Assembly (NCBI RefSeq): GCF_001650715.1
Contig: NZ_LWQT01000088.1
Coordinates: forward strand, 124,001-188,000
Direction of reading: 5' to 3'
Source: Paramagnetospirillum marisnigri
Lineage (GTDB): Bacteria; Pseudomonadota; Alphaproteobacteria; Rhodospirillales; Magnetospirillaceae
Length of the DNA: 64,000 nt
Part shown: positions 35,495 through 45,218 of the stretch, piece after piece
Numbering within the stretch: position 1 is the first letter of the stretch
Layout: the number at the start of each line of letters is the position of its first letter
Notes under the pieces: model-generated
What the model was told of the DNA's origin: nothing
Seen by the model: the letters and a program-made list of their open reading frames with translations, nothing else
Databases searched by the model: none
Translations under genes and position numbers: made by a program

Positions 35495-36412
35495 TTAGAG
35501 GCCAGACTTGGCGCGGGGGTCGTAGCCATGGCGTGGCCCCCATTTTTCCACCAGCTTGCGGAATTCGGCGTCATGCTCGGGCAGCACCACCGTCAGCGTC
35601 ACCAACTGGTCGCCGCGCGAGCCATCGGCGGCGGCGATGCCCCGGCCCTTGAGCCGCAGCACCGAGCCGGTATTGGACTCGGGCGGCACCGTCACCGTCA
35701 CCTTGCCGTCGATGGTGGGCACGGTGATCTTGCCGCCCAGGATGGCCTCCTGCACCGAGATCGGAATCTCGATCAGGATGTCCCGGTCGCGGCGGGTGAA
35801 ATGGGGATGGGGCTCGACCTTGATGTCCACATAGGCGTCGCCGGGCTCGACTCCGATGAAGCCCACCCGTCCCTGGCCCTTGAGCCGCAGGGTCTGGCCG
35901 TCCACCGTCCCCGGCGGGATGCGGACCTCCACCACCCGGCCGCGATCCAGGGTGACGCGCCGCATGGTTCCGGCGCAGGCATCGGTGAAGCCGACGCTGA
36001 GCGAGACGCGAAGATCGCCATCGCCGCCGAAGCCGCCCGCCGCGCCGGACTTGGCCTGGGCCTTGCCGCGCTCCTTGCGTCGCAGCAGCTCGGACAGAAT
36101 ATCGTCCACATTATCGCCGAACGGGCCGCCGCCGCGCCGGGCGCCCGCTCCGGCACCGGGGCCATGGCCGCGCCAGGCCCGGCGCTTCTGGGCGCCGCTG
36201 GCATCGATCTCGCCCGCGTCGAACTGGGCGCGCTTGGCCGCGTCCGACAGGAAGTCGTAGGCGGCGGAAATCTCCTTGAACCGCTCCTCGGCCTTGTGGT
36301 CGCCGGGGTTGAGGTCGGGATGCAGTTCGCGGGCGAGCTTGCGGTACGCCTTCTTGATGTCCTCGTCGGACGATGTCCGCGCCACGCCCAAGACCTGATA
36401 GGGATCCTTCAC
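35495..36412 (-). CDS. DnaJ-class (CbpA-type) co-chaperone
   Basis: About 305 residues. An N-terminal J domain with the HPD motif (ARELHPDLNPGDH) is followed by a Gly/Arg-rich linker and the two beta-barrel substrate-binding domains of DnaJ-C, ending near RGDQLVTLTV. The Cys-rich zinc domain of true DnaJ is missing, so it is of the CbpA/DjlB kind that stimulates DnaK or binds curved DNA. The GTG at 36412 is preferred (GAGG five bases upstream); a longer frame needs a TTG start at 36436. Confidence 0.88.
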   Translation of the reverse strand: MKDPYQVLGVARTSSDEDIKKAYRKLARELHPDLNPGDHKAEERFKEISAAYDFLSDAAKRAQFDAGEIDASGAQKRRAWRGHGPGAGAGARRGGGPFGDNVDDILSELLRRKERGKAQAKSGAAGGFGGDGDLRVSLSVGFTDACAGTMRRVTLDRGRVVEVRIPPGTVDGQTLRLKGQGRVGFIGVEPGDAYVDIKVEPHPHFTRRDRDILIEIPISVQEAILGGKITVPTIDGKVTVTVPPESNTGSVLRLKGRGIAAADGSRGDQLVTLTVVLPEHDAEFRKLVEKWGPRHGYDPRAKSGL

Positions 36413-36489
36413 CGCGCCCTCGATTCTTCCATCCAAGGCCGCATGTTACGGAATTTGGACCAAAGGCACCAGATTCCTCGGTGGCTCCA

Positions 36490-36960
36490 TCACTTCGCGG
36501 CCCAGCTTCCATCGGTCTGGCGACAGGCGATTCCCTTCACCGTCTGGTCCTGGCCGTCGACGGTGATGCTGGATTCGTATTCGCGGCAGGTATTGCCGGT
36601 CTCGTCCTTGCCCTCGCGGGTGGCGGTGACGGTGCCGGAATTGCCGGTCTCGGGATTGCTCCAGGCCACCTGCTGGCCGACCGGCGCGGCATGCGCCTTC
36701 TCGAAAGCCTCGTCGGCCTTTTCCTTGTCGGCCTTGTCCCAGGCCTTGCCCGCCGCCGAACCCGCCCAGGCGCCCAGCAGGCCCCCGGCGGCGGTGGCGG
36801 CGATATTGCCCATGCCGCGTCCGAACAGCGATCCGATCAGGGCGCCGCCCACGGCGCCGATGCCGGTGCCCATGGTCTGCTTGGTCGGGGCCTCGGCGCA
36901 GGCGGTCAGCAGCGAGGCCGCCACCAGGGCCGGAATAAATCTGCCGAGTGTTTTGGACAT
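36490..36960 (-). CDS. Glycine-zipper surface lipoprotein
   Basis: 156 residues. A lipoprotein signal with lipobox LLTAC is followed by a glycine zipper hydrophobic segment (GTGIGAVGGALIGSLFGRGM and a second one), as in the rickettsial 17-kDa antigen family, then a C-terminal domain with two Cys (NTCREYE, GIACRQTDGSW) of the RT0821-like type. It should sit in the outer membrane facing the periplasm. Function is not known; relatives help keep the envelope intact. It is divergent from pdxH. Confidence 0.85.
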   Translation of the reverse strand: MSKTLGRFIPALVAASLLTACAEAPTKQTMGTGIGAVGGALIGSLFGRGMGNIAATAAGGLLGAWAGSAAGKAWDKADKEKADEAFEKAHAAPVGQQVAWSNPETGNSGTVTATREGKDETGNTCREYESSITVDGQDQTVKGIACRQTDGSWAAK

Positions 36961-37006
36961 GGGATGCTCGCAGGGATGAAGGGGTTGAACGCCTGTACAG
37001 ATAGGC

Positions 37007-37038
37007 TTGAATTAAGGCATTTTTACGCCTGAGTTCAA
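37007..37038. promoter_or_regulatory. Inverted repeat in the lipoprotein-pdxH divergent region
   Basis: TTGAATTAAGGC and GCCTGAGTTCAA are inverted copies (10 of 12) around an 8-nt AT-rich loop. On the minus strand TTGAAC at the right end can act as a -35 for the lipoprotein gene with an AT-rich -10 seventeen bases on. Regulator unknown. Confidence 0.35.
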
Positions 37039-37060
37039 AAAAGCGAAAGGGCCTGTGCCC

Positions 37061-37648
37061 ATGTCCGCCGCCACCGACGATCCATTGTCGCTGTTCCATG
37101 CCTGGATGGGCGAGGCCGAGGCCGCCGAGCCCAATGATCCCAACGCCATGAGCCTGGCCACCGTGGGAGCGGACGGACGGCCGTCGGTGCGCATGGTGCT
37201 GCTGAAGGGCGCCGACGAATCCGGTTTCGTGTTCTATACCAATCTGGAAAGCCGCAAGGGCGGGGAACTGGCGGCCAATCGCTTCGCCGCCCTGTGCTTC
37301 CACTGGAAAAGCCTGCGGCGCCAAATCCGGGTGGAGGGGCTCACCGAGCCCGTCACCGAGGCCGAGGCCGACGCCTATTTCGCCAGCCGGGCCAGGACCA
37401 GCCAGATCGGCGCCTGGGCCTCGGTGCAGTCGCGGCCGCTGCTGGGCCGGTTCGAACTGGAGATGCGGGTGGCGGAATTCACCGCCAAGTTCGGCCTGGG
37501 CAAGGTGCCGCGTCCGCCCCACTGGTCGGGCTTCCGCTTGGTGCCCGATCGGATAGAGTTCTGGCAGGATCGGCCGTTCCGGCTGCATGATCGCTTCGTC
37601 TATACGCGAAAGGATGGGGAATGGGCGCTGCAACACCTGTATCCGTGA
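37061..37648 (+). CDS. pdxH: Pyridoxamine 5'-phosphate oxidase
   Basis: 195 residues. The FMN enzyme oxidises pyridoxamine or pyridoxine phosphate to pyridoxal 5'-phosphate. Typical segments are [32 protein letters not shown], the [12 protein letters not shown] loop and the C-terminal [20 protein letters not shown] with [19 protein letters not shown] lies about ten bases before the ATG at 37061; a GTG two codons earlier is less likely. Its 3' end overlaps the cation efflux gene by 28 bp. Confidence 0.96.
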   Translation: MSAATDDPLSLFHAWMGEAEAAEPNDPNAMSLATVGADGRPSVRMVLLKGADESGFVFYTNLESRKGGELAANRFAALCFHWKSLRRQIRVEGLTEPVTEAEADAYFASRARTSQIGAWASVQSRPLLGRFELEMRVAEFTAKFGLGKVPRPPHWSGFRLVPDRIEFWQDRPFRLHDRFVYTRKDGEWALQHLYP

Positions 37649-38553
37649 ACCAGGACGACCCCCTGGGGCATGGTCGGCTGATGCGGCTGGCCACCTATGC
37701 CTCGACGGCGGTGGCGGCGCTGCTGATCGCCGTCAAGCTGGCGGCCTGGGCGGCGACGGGGTCGGTGTCGCTGCTGTCGACACTGATCGATTCCACCCTG
37801 GATCTGGGGGCCTCGGCCCTCAATCTGATGGCGGTGCGCCACGCGCTGCAGCCCGCCGACCACGACCACCGCTTCGGCCATGGCAAGGCGGAGGCGCTGG
37901 CCGGCCTGGGCCAGGCCACCTTCGTCGCCGGATCGGGCGGCCTGCTGCTGATCGAGGCGGCGGGGCGGCTGATGCGCCCCGAACCCGTATCCCACGGGGA
38001 ATGGGGCATCGCCGTCATGGTGTTCTCCATCCTGGCCACCGTCGCCCTGGTGATGTTCCAGCGTCATGTGGTCCGGCGCACCGGCTCCACCGCCATCTCG
38101 GCGGATTCGCTGCATTACGCCGGAGACGTCGCCATCAATGCCAGCGTCATCGTCTCGCTGACCCTGTCCATGACCACCGGCTGGTCCGCCGCCGATCCGA
38201 TCTTCGCCATCGGCATCGGGGGCTGGCTGTTGGTGAATGCCTGGCAGATCATGCTGGGCTCCTTGGACACCCTGATGGACAAGGAACTGCCCAACACCGA
38301 TCGCGAGCGGATCCGCGCCATCACCCAGTCCCATCCCGAGGTCCTGAGCTTTCACGATCTGCGCACCCGGACCTCGGGGCGCCAGGGCTTCATCCAGCTT
38401 CACCTGGAACTGCCCGCCGAGCTGACCCTGGCCAACGCCCATCGCATCGCCGACGAGGTCGAGCACGCCATCTTGGCGGAATTCCCCAATTTCGAGGTCA
38501 TCATCCACCAGGACCCGGCGGGCGTGGCCGAGCCGCAAGCCGTCCTCGACTGA
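37621..38553 (+). CDS. Cation diffusion facilitator (FieF-like)
   Basis: 310 residues with six membrane helices and a cytoplasmic C-terminal domain. Metal-binding signatures are the Asp-rich second helix ([13 protein letters not shown]), [13 protein letters not shown] after it, and DSLHYAGD in helix five, as in the zinc/iron exporter FieF. It expels divalent metal in exchange for protons. The start codon lies within the 3' end of pdxH, with AAAGGATGGGG as ribosome site, so the two are probably co-transcribed. Metal specificity is not certain. Confidence 0.92.
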   Translation: MGAATPVSVNQDDPLGHGRLMRLATYASTAVAALLIAVKLAAWAATGSVSLLSTLIDSTLDLGASALNLMAVRHALQPADHDHRFGHGKAEALAGLGQATFVAGSGGLLLIEAAGRLMRPEPVSHGEWGIAVMVFSILATVALVMFQRHVVRRTGSTAISADSLHYAGDVAINASVIVSLTLSMTTGWSAADPIFAIGIGGWLLVNAWQIMLGSLDTLMDKELPNTDRERIRAITQSHPEVLSFHDLRTRTSGRQGFIQLHLELPAELTLANAHRIADEVEHAILAEFPNFEVIIHQDPAGVAEPQAVLD

Positions 38554-38588
38554 TCACGCCCGCGGGCCGGGAACCGCCGTCGTCCCGC

Positions 38589-39050
38589 CTATTGGCCGGA
38601 GACGGCGGCTAGCGCCTTGGCCAGTTGGTGCACCCGACGCCTGACCCGGGGGTCGCCGATGCTGTAATAGGCCTGGACCAGGTCGCGGGTTTCGCTGCTG
38701 TCCATCAGGCTAGTCTGGCGCAGGGGGGCTTCCTCCACATGATGGGTCATGCGCCGTGCTCCCGCTGCCGCCACCTCCTCGCCCATGTCCTGATAGAAAT
38801 AGTCCACCCCCACCCCCAGGGCGCGGGCCAGATCGAACAGCCGCGAGGCGCCGATGCGATTGGCGCCGCGTTCGTATTTCTGCACCTGCTGGAAGGTCAG
38901 GCCCATGGCGGCGGCCAGGGCTTCCTGGCTCAATCCCAGCAGGGATCGGCGAAGACGGAGGCGGGCTCCCACATAAACATCGACGGGATTAGGCTGCCCG
39001 GAAGAATTGTGGCGGCTTTTTGGCAGGCGGGAACTAGGCATAATTGACAT
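38589..39050 (-). CDS. XRE-family transcriptional regulator
   Basis: About 153 residues. A helix-turn-helix of the Cro/CI type occupies residues 20-80 (LGLSQEALAAAMGLTFQQVQ and YERGANRIGASRLFDLARAL). The C-terminal part is short and helical. This is a common alphaproteobacterial arrangement. The ATG at 39050 is taken; another in-frame ATG lies at 39041 and neither has a strong ribosome site. It converges with the cation efflux gene and lies in front of ndk on the same strand, separated by the ndk terminator. Targets unknown. Confidence 0.85.
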   Translation of the reverse strand: MSIMPSSRLPKSRHNSSGQPNPVDVYVGARLRLRRSLLGLSQEALAAAMGLTFQQVQKYERGANRIGASRLFDLARALGVGVDYFYQDMGEEVAAAGARRMTHHVEEAPLRQTSLMDSSETRDLVQAYYSIGDPRVRRRVHQLAKALAAVSGQ

Positions 39051-39194
39051 CCGCACAAGTTGTATTGCGCCAATTCTACCCGCCGCAGAGTGACGTTCAA
39101 GTAGCAACCTCAACTATCTTACAACCAGAAGATACGCTGTTTGTTTATTTTCTCTCTTTCGAAGTATAATTCTTTTCGCGCGTCCCAAAAGACG

Positions 39195-39226
39195 AAACCC
39201 CCCGGAGCGACCGCTCCGGGGGGTTT
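39195..39226 (-). terminator. Bidirectional terminator after ndk
   Basis: AAACCCCCCGGAGC-gacc-GCTCCGGGGGGTTT, a perfect 14-bp stem with A-rich and T-rich flanks, 24 bp after the ndk stop on the minus strand. It insulates ndk from the XRE regulator gene. Confidence 0.9.
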
Positions 39227-39250
39227 GAAAGAACCGCTGCTCGCGGATGA

Positions 39251-39673
39251 TCAGCCGACGATTTCGCTGCCCGCGAAGAAGTAGGCGATCTCGATGGCTG
39301 CATTCTCGGCCGAGTCGGAGCCGTGCACCGAATTGGCTTCCACGGATTCGGCGAAGTCGGCGCGGATGGTGCCCGGCGCGGCATTGGCCGGATTGGTGGC
39401 GCCCATGATCTCGCGATTGCGGGCGACGGCGCCTTCGCCTTCCAGCACCTGGACCACCACCGGGCCGGAGATCATGAAGGCGACCAGCTCGCCGAAGAAC
39501 GAGCGTTCCTTGTGGACCGAGTAGAACTGCTCGGCCTGGGCCTTGGTCAGCTGGACCCGCTTCTGGGCGACGATACGCAGGCCGGCTTCCTCGAAGCGGG
39601 CATTGATCTTGCCGGTGAGGTTGCGCCGGGTGGCGTCCGGCTTGATGATCGACAGGGTACGTTCGGTAGCCAT
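39251..39673 (-). CDS. ndk: Nucleoside diphosphate kinase
   Basis: 140 residues, usual size. It transfers the gamma-phosphate of ATP to nucleoside diphosphates through a phosphohistidine; the active site [12 protein letters not shown] holds the catalytic His. The N-terminus [14 protein letters not shown] is typical. AAAGGAA lies before the ATG at 39671-39673; the longer frame to 39799 would cross the promoter at 39771-39799. A strong terminator follows. Confidence 0.98.
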   Translation of the reverse strand: MATERTLSIIKPDATRRNLTGKINARFEEAGLRIVAQKRVQLTKAQAEQFYSVHKERSFFGELVAFMISGPVVVQVLEGEGAVARNREIMGATNPANAAPGTIRADFAESVEANSVHGSDSAENAAIEIAYFFAGSEIVG

Positions 39674-39770
39674 TCGTGAAATTCCTTTCGGCGGTTGCTC
39701 GCGCCGCGTCGCCACTGCAAGGCGAGCGGCCGCGTTCGCCCCCGGCGGCCGGGCGCTCGGGGGACGGCGG

Positions 39771-39799
39771 GTTATAACGCCAACCACGCCCAAGAGCAA
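39771..39799 (-). promoter_or_regulatory. Candidate ndk promoter
   Basis: On the minus strand TTGCTC (39794-39799) and TATAAC (39771-39776) are 17 bp apart, about 100 bp before the ndk start. The same stretch overlaps one arm of a longer hairpin (CGCCCAAG at 39787-39794 with CTTGGGCG at 39816-39823) that lies in the leader of the divergent ABC-F gene. Confidence 0.45.
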
Positions 39800-39843
39800 C
39801 GGGGTGTTTGTGACCCTTGGGCGGGCGTGGTAAAGACGCCGCC

Positions 39844-41730
39844 ATGCTTCATATCAACGACATCACGTTCCGCTATGGCGGCCGGACCATTTTCGAGCAA
39901 GCCACGGTGCATATCGCGGCGGGGCAGCGCGTCGGCCTGGTGGGGCGCAACGGCACCGGCAAGACGACGCTGTTCAAGCTGATCCTGGGTGAACTCCATC
40001 TGGATGGCGGCGAGATCAATCTGCGGCCGCGCGCCCGGCTGGGCCGACTTGCCCAGGAAGCCCCCGAGGGCGAGACCAGCCTGATCGACTGCGTGCTGGC
40101 GGCCGATACCGAGCGCACCGCCCTGTTCGAGGAAGCCGAGTCCTGCACCGATGGCCATCGCATCGCCGAGATTCACGAGCGGCTGCTGGCCATCGACGCC
40201 CATTCGGCGCCGTCGCGGGCGGCATCCATCCTGTCGGGTCTGGGCTTCGATGCCGAGGCCCAGGCGCGGCCGGTCTCCGGCTTCTCGGGCGGCTGGCGCA
40301 TGCGCGTCGCCCTGGCCGCCGCCCTGTTCGCCAGTCCCGACCTGTTGCTGCTGGACGAGCCCACCAACCACCTGGACCTGGAGGCCACCTTGTGGCTGCA
40401 GGCCCATCTGGCGGCCTATCCCGGCACGCTGGTGGTGATCAGCCACGACCGCGAACTGCTGAACGAGGTCGCCAACCGCATCATCCATCTGGAAGGCGGC
40501 AAGCTGAACGCCTATGGCGGCAATTACGACGCCTTCGAGGCGACGCGGCGCGCCCGCATGGAATTGCAGTCCAAGGCCTTCGTCAAGCAGCAGGAACAGC
40601 GCAAGAAGATCCAGTCCTTCATCGACCGCTTCAAGGCCAAGGCCACCAAGGCCGCCCAGGCGCAAAGCCGGGTCAAGATGCTCGAACGCATGGAACTGGT
40701 GGTCCCGGTGGTGGAGGACCGCGCCCTATCCTTCGACTTCCCCGACCCCGAACCGCTCAGCCCGCCCATCATCGCCATCGACCACGGCGTGGCGGGCTAT
40801 GGCGATACGGTGATTCTCCGCGGCCTCGACATCCGCATCGACATGGATGCCCGCATCGCCCTGCTGGGCGCCAACGGCAACGGCAAGTCGACCCTGGCCA
40901 AGGTGCTGGCCGACCGGCTTGACCTGATCGGCGGCCAGCTGCGCAAGCCGGGCAAGCTGAAGATCGGCTATTTCGCCCAGCACCAGACCGAGGAACTGCG
41001 GCTGGACGAGACGCCGTTCGAGCATATGGCCCAGTTGATGAAGGGGCTGCCCGAGGCCAAGGTCCGCGCCCAGCTGGGCCGCTTCGGCTTCGAGCAGGAG
41101 CGCGCCAATGTCAAGGTCTCCAGCCTGTCGGGCGGCGAGAAGTCGCGATTGCTGTTCGCGCTGATGAGCCGCGAGGCCCCCCATCTGATGATCCTGGACG
41201 AACCCACCAACCACCTGGACATCGATGCCCGCGAGGCGCTGGTGGCGGCGCTGAACGCCTATGACGGCGCGGTGATCCTGATCAGCCACGATCCCCATCT
41301 GATCGAGCTGACCGTCGATAATCTGTGGCTGGTGGGCGATGGCGGCGTGCGGCCGTTCGACGGCGACCTGGCCGCCTATCGCAAGCTGCTGCTGGACAAG
41401 GCCCGCGAGGACCGGCGCGGCGGCAAGGCGGAAAAGACCGGCGATGCCGGGCTGCGCAAGGCCGATCGCAAGGCCGCCGCCGAGGTCCGGGCCCAGTTGG
41501 CGCCGTTGCGCAAGGCGGCCCAGGCGGCGGAAAAAGCCCTGGAAGAGCTGCATCGCAAGCAAGCGGCCCTGGATGGGCAATTGGCGGATCCCGGCCTGTA
41601 CAACGGCCCTCCCGCCAGGCTGACGGAGCTGCGCTTGCAGCAGGCGGAGCTGGCCCGCAAGGTCGAGGCCGCTGAAATCCATTGGCTGGAGGCCCAGGAG
41701 GCCTTGGAGGCGGCCCAGGCGCAGGCCTAG
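39844..41730 (+). CDS. ABC-F family ATPase (YheS-like)
   Basis: 628 residues: two ATP-binding cassettes in one chain, no membrane domain. Cassette 1 has GRNGTGKTT, the signature [12 protein letters not shown] and [13 protein letters not shown]; cassette 2 has [21 protein letters not shown] and [14 protein letters not shown]. The basic interdomain linker ([20 protein letters not shown]) and a C-terminal coiled coil (about 550-628) are characteristic. ABC-F proteins act on ribosomes, rescuing or tuning translation, rather than in transport. The length and C-terminal coiled coil favour YheS or Uup over EttA. Start is ATG 39844, divergent from ndk. Confidence 0.92.
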   Translation: MLHINDITFRYGGRTIFEQATVHIAAGQRVGLVGRNGTGKTTLFKLILGELHLDGGEINLRPRARLGRLAQEAPEGETSLIDCVLAADTERTALFEEAESCTDGHRIAEIHERLLAIDAHSAPSRAASILSGLGFDAEAQARPVSGFSGGWRMRVALAAALFASPDLLLLDEPTNHLDLEATLWLQAHLAAYPGTLVVISHDRELLNEVANRIIHLEGGKLNAYGGNYDAFEATRRARMELQSKAFVKQQEQRKKIQSFIDRFKAKATKAAQAQSRVKMLERMELVVPVVEDRALSFDFPDPEPLSPPIIAIDHGVAGYGDTVILRGLDIRIDMDARIALLGANGNGKSTLAKVLADRLDLIGGQLRKPGKLKIGYFAQHQTEELRLDETPFEHMAQLMKGLPEAKVRAQLGRFGFEQERANVKVSSLSGGEKSRLLFALMSREAPHLMILDEPTNHLDIDAREALVAALNAYDGAVILISHDPHLIELTVDNLWLVGDGGVRPFDGDLAAYRKLLLDKAREDRRGGKAEKTGDAGLRKADRKAAAEVRAQLAPLRKAAQAAEKALEELHRKQAALDGQLADPGLYNGPPARLTELRLQQAELARKVEAAEIHWLEAQEALEAAQAQA

Positions 41731-41807
41731 CCCCAGGCATAGACCTTTCGTCTCGGACGCCAACCATGTAGGCTTGCGACCGAAACTCAACCGCTGGGCA
41801 TTCTCCC

Positions 41808-43544
41808 GTGGACGCGCCGACCCCAACCCTTGCCACCTGCCGCCCTGCCGGACAGCCCAGGCCCCCGGAACAGGTCCGTCGCCTGCTGCGGCTGTTGGTG
41901 GCCTTGGTGTTGGTGCTGATGATCGGCGGTGTCGGCGCGGTCATCATCCATTTGCGGCAGGCGGATATCGAGGAGGCCGCCTCCGGGACCCAGGGCGTGG
42001 CCCGCCTGCTGGACGAGCATCTCAGCCGGATGCTGAGCGGCGCGGATTCCATCCTGATGCGGGCCGCCGAGATCTCCCGGTCCCGGCTCGACGGGCAAAT
42101 CACCGCCGCCGAGGAATTGCGCCGGTTCCAGGAACTGGTCACCACCCTGCCGGAACGCGGCGCCCTGGTATCCACCGATGCCAAGGGCCTGGTGGTGAAC
42201 AGCACCGCCGCCCCAGAAAGCGCCGGCGGCGTCAGCCTGGCCGCGCGGCCCTGGTTCCAGGCGGTGGCGGCCGGAGCACCGGTGGTGGTGGGGCCCATGT
42301 TCCGCGCCCGCATCCATCAACGCCTGATTTTCACCGTCAGCCGTCCCGTCACCGATGCCCACGGCCGTTTCGCCGGCATGGTCAGTGTCGGAATCGATGT
42401 CGGGATCTTCGCCGATTACCATCGCAGTCTGGTGCTGGGGCGCGATGGCTTTGTCGCCGCCAGCACCAATAACCAGATCGTGTTGCGCCAGCCCAGGCCC
42501 GAGGATTTCGTCGACAATCCCTTCGTGGGCGGCACCCTGGCGGAGGCAACGGCGGCCGAACCCAACGGGACGACGTTCATCACCCTGGAAACCGATGGAA
42601 TCGAACGGATCATTTCCTATCGCACCTTGCCGGTCTTCAATGTGGTGGTGGTGGCGGGAATGGGGGTTGACCAGGTTCTGGCCCCTTGGCGCCGGACCGC
42701 GCTTTTCCTGGGGGGAGGCATCCTGGTGATCGCCATCGGCCTGTCCGGCGTTGCCCGGATGGCCTTCCGCGCCATCGATAACGAGGAAGCCATCGCGCGG
42801 GGCCTGGAGGCGGCGGTGCGGCAGCGGACCCTTGAGGCCGAGCAGCGCGCCGAGGAAGCGCGCCAGGCCAATGACAGCAAGACCCGATTCCTGGCGGCGG
42901 CCAGCCATGACCTCCGCCAGCCCCTGCAGGCGGCTGGCATGTTCACCGAAGTGTTGTCCTCGCGCGTTACCGAGCCCAGCCAGATCATGGTGGTGGACAA
43001 GCTGCGCCAAAGTATCGAGGCCACCAATTCCCTGCTGACCTCGCTGCTGGATGTCTCGACCCTGGAAGCAGGCAAGATCAAGCCCAATATCGCCACGTTC
43101 CACCTGATGCCCTTGCTGGCCCGGCTGGCCGAGCAGATGGAGCCCGAGGCCTCGGTCAAGGGCCTGTCCATCGGCGCCATCACCACTTCGGCGCAGGTTG
43201 TCAGCGATCCGGTGTTGCTGGAACGCATGCTGCGGAACCTGCTGGTCAACGCGGTGCGCTACACCGAAAGCGGTGGCATTCGCATCGGCTGCCGTCGTCG
43301 AGGCGATGCCATGGTGGCCATCCAGGTCTGGGATACCGGCATCGGCATTCCCGTCGATAAGCTTCAGGCGGTGTTTGATGACTTCACCCGGCTGGACGCC
43401 ATCAGGGACCGCAAGGGCAACAAGGGCCTCGGCCTCGGCCTGGGCGTGGTCCGCCGCATGGCGGTGCTGCTGGACCACGGTCTCGACCTCAAATCGGTTC
43501 CGGGCAAGGGCTCGTGCTTCACCGTCCTGGTGAAGCGGGCCTGA
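41808..43544 (+). CDS. dCache sensor histidine kinase
   Basis: 578 residues. Membrane helices at about 25-48 and 300-320 enclose a periplasmic double Cache domain of some 240 residues (AARPWFQAVAAGAPVVVGPM and later IISYRTLPVFNVVVV are typical). A coiled coil leads to the kinase core with AASHDLRQPLQAAG, N box NLLVNAVRYTES, G1 DTGIGIP and G2 KGLGLGLGVV. The start is a GTG at 41808. No response regulator is beside it; it lies 77 bp after the ABC-F gene. The kinase core is similar in type to LuxQ/BarA family cores, but there is no receiver domain. Confidence 0.9.
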   Translation: MDAPTPTLATCRPAGQPRPPEQVRRLLRLLVALVLVLMIGGVGAVIIHLRQADIEEAASGTQGVARLLDEHLSRMLSGADSILMRAAEISRSRLDGQITAAEELRRFQELVTTLPERGALVSTDAKGLVVNSTAAPESAGGVSLAARPWFQAVAAGAPVVVGPMFRARIHQRLIFTVSRPVTDAHGRFAGMVSVGIDVGIFADYHRSLVLGRDGFVAASTNNQIVLRQPRPEDFVDNPFVGGTLAEATAAEPNGTTFITLETDGIERIISYRTLPVFNVVVVAGMGVDQVLAPWRRTALFLGGGILVIAIGLSGVARMAFRAIDNEEAIARGLEAAVRQRTLEAEQRAEEARQANDSKTRFLAAASHDLRQPLQAAGMFTEVLSSRVTEPSQIMVVDKLRQSIEATNSLLTSLLDVSTLEAGKIKPNIATFHLMPLLARLAEQMEPEASVKGLSIGAITTSAQVVSDPVLLERMLRNLLVNAVRYTESGGIRIGCRRRGDAMVAIQVWDTGIGIPVDKLQAVFDDFTRLDAIRDRKGNKGLGLGLGVVRRMAVLLDHGLDLKSVPGKGSCFTVLVKRA

Positions 43545-43566
43545 TCCGGTTCAGCGTATCCCGATG

Positions 43567-43746
43567 TCAGCCGGTGCCCGATGCCATGCGCTCGGCGACG
43601 CGGCCCATGCTCTGGGCGCAGTCGGGAAACATGCGCGCCAGGGTGACGGCCAGACGGCGGGCGTGTTCACGGTCAAAGTGGTGGCCGCGGATTTCGGCCT
43701 CCAGGATGTCGCGCATCTGATTGACTTCGTCCCAACGGTATTTCAT
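43567..43746 (-). CDS. Small conserved-looking hypothetical protein
   Basis: 59 residues starting MKYRWDEVNQMRDILEAEIR, with GGGAG upstream of the ATG at 43744-43746. It is charged, helical and has no signal or membrane segment; the region HHFDREHARRLAVTLARMFP may be an amphipathic helix pair. I do not recognise the family. A longer frame to 43836 has no ribosome site. It lies between two unrelated genes and converges with the dCache kinase. Confidence 0.6.
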   Translation of the reverse strand: MKYRWDEVNQMRDILEAEIRGHHFDREHARRLAVTLARMFPDCAQSMGRVAERMASGTG

Positions 43747-43848
43747 GGCGGCAACTCCCGGCCAGTGTCGGATGGTCAGGGTATGCCACATCCACCCCGT
43801 GGATATGATGACGGCGGCTTGAATGTTGCGTTGCAATATAAGAGGGGC

Positions 43849-44409
43849 TCAGATGCCCGATCCGGCCTCGATGATGCCGGTCTGACGCTCGACCTCCACC
43901 AGCAAGGCGTGGAGATCGGGCTCGGAAAAACCGTCCTTCTCCAACTGGCGGATGGTGTTGATCAGGTAGTCGCGGTTCAGCCCGGCGCAGCCCTCGGCAT
44001 CCATGATGATGGCGGCGGCGTCTTCCAGGGGCAGATGCCCGGCATAATGGTGGTGGTCGGTATCCGCGACGAAGGTATAGGCGGCTTCCACTCGACCATC
44101 GTCAAGGCGCACATCCAGGGTGCGTGCCACATAGGCATAGCCGATCAGTTCCCGTTCGTTGAGGTAGTCGATCACCGCCGCCCGGCGGGCCGCTTCCACC
44201 CGGAAGGCCAGGCCCCGGCATGATCCGCCGACATCAAGGCCCAGCACCAGTCCGGGCTTTTGCGGCGTGCCGCGCCAGTGGCGGGAATAGACGCAGAAAT
44301 CGCGATGCCATCCCTCCAGCAGGGCCGGGCGGATTTCGTCGTAGTCGAAGCCGGGGCGCCACATCAGCGAACCGTAGCCGAATACCCAAAGGTCGCGTTC
44401 CGTGGTCAT
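43849..44409 (-). CDS. ChaC-like gamma-glutamylcyclotransferase
   Basis: 186 residues of the ChaC family, which cleaves glutathione to 5-oxoproline and Cys-Gly in the cytosol. The nucleotide-fold motif VFGYGSLMWRPGF at the N-terminus and the catalytic Glu in LNERELIGYAY are intact. The ATG at 44409 faces bluB across a 59-bp divergent region that contains TATATAAGG. No other glutathione genes are near. Confidence 0.93.
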   Translation of the reverse strand: MTTERDLWVFGYGSLMWRPGFDYDEIRPALLEGWHRDFCVYSRHWRGTPQKPGLVLGLDVGGSCRGLAFRVEAARRAAVIDYLNERELIGYAYVARTLDVRLDDGRVEAAYTFVADTDHHHYAGHLPLEDAAAIIMDAEGCAGLNRDYLINTIRQLEKDGFSEPDLHALLVEVERQTGIIEAGSGI

Positions 44410-44468
44410 GGGGCATCGAGTTGTATATAAGGTGGCGCACGCCAGGGCGAGCGGGAGGGGACGGAAGA

Positions 44469-45218
44469 ATGACAGAACACGAAGCCGCCATCCAGGGGGA
44501 CGACGCGCTGGCCGAGGCCGATCGCCTGGGGCTCTATCGCGTGCTGCTGTCGCGCCGCGACGTGCGCGGCCAGTTCCTGCCCGATCCCATCGACGACGCC
44601 GTGCTGGCCCGGGTGCTGACGGCGGCGCATTTCGCGCCTTCGGTGGGGTTCATGCAGCCCTGGAGCTTCATCCTGGTGCGCTCGCCCCAGGTGCGGGGGC
44701 GCATCAAGGCCGCCTTCGAGGCCGCCAATACCGAGGCGGCTTCCATGTTCGACGGCGACAAGGCGGCGGTCTACCGCTCGCTCAAGCTGGAAGGCATCCT
44801 GGAGGCGCCGCTCAATATCTGCGTCACCTGCGACCGCGATCGGGTGGGGCCGGTGGTGCTGGGCCGCACCCATATTCCCACCATGGATCTCTATTCCACC
44901 GTCTGCGCGGTGCAGAATCTGTGGCTGGCGGCGCGGGCCGAAGGGCTGGGGCTGGGCTGGGTCAGCATCATCTCGGAACCGGCCCTGAAAGAGATTCTCG
45001 GGCTGCCGGAACGGGTGGTGCCGGTGGCCTATCTCTGCCTCGGCAAGGTCAGTCATTTCTTCGCCCAGCCGGAACTGGAAAGCCGGGGCTGGCGCAAACG
45101 CCTTCCCCTGGCCGATCTGGTCAGCCTGGATCGCTGGGAAGGCGAGCGGGACGAAGCCCTGGCCGCCGAGTTGGACCGGGCGCAGGCGGCGGCCGAAGGC
45201 GGTGGGATCATTCCCTGA
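44469..45218 (+). CDS. bluB: 5,6-dimethylbenzimidazole synthase
   Basis: 249 residues. BluB destroys reduced FMN with oxygen to make the lower ligand of vitamin B12. Recognisable are RRDVRGQFLPDPI, FAPSVGFMQPWSFI, and the loop GLGWVSIISEP that covers the flavin. ACGGAAGA lies before the ATG at 44469; the open frame to 44220 overlaps chaC and is discounted. The 3' end overlaps the convergent methyltransferase gene by 11 bp. It fits with cobK and cbiD at 17.7-19.5 kb, though the genes are far apart. Confidence 0.95.
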   Translation: MTEHEAAIQGDDALAEADRLGLYRVLLSRRDVRGQFLPDPIDDAVLARVLTAAHFAPSVGFMQPWSFILVRSPQVRGRIKAAFEAANTEAASMFDGDKAAVYRSLKLEGILEAPLNICVTCDRDRVGPVVLGRTHIPTMDLYSTVCAVQNLWLAARAEGLGLGWVSIISEPALKEILGLPERVVPVAYLCLGKVSHFFAQPELESRGWRKRLPLADLVSLDRWEGERDEALAAELDRAQAAAEGGGIIP

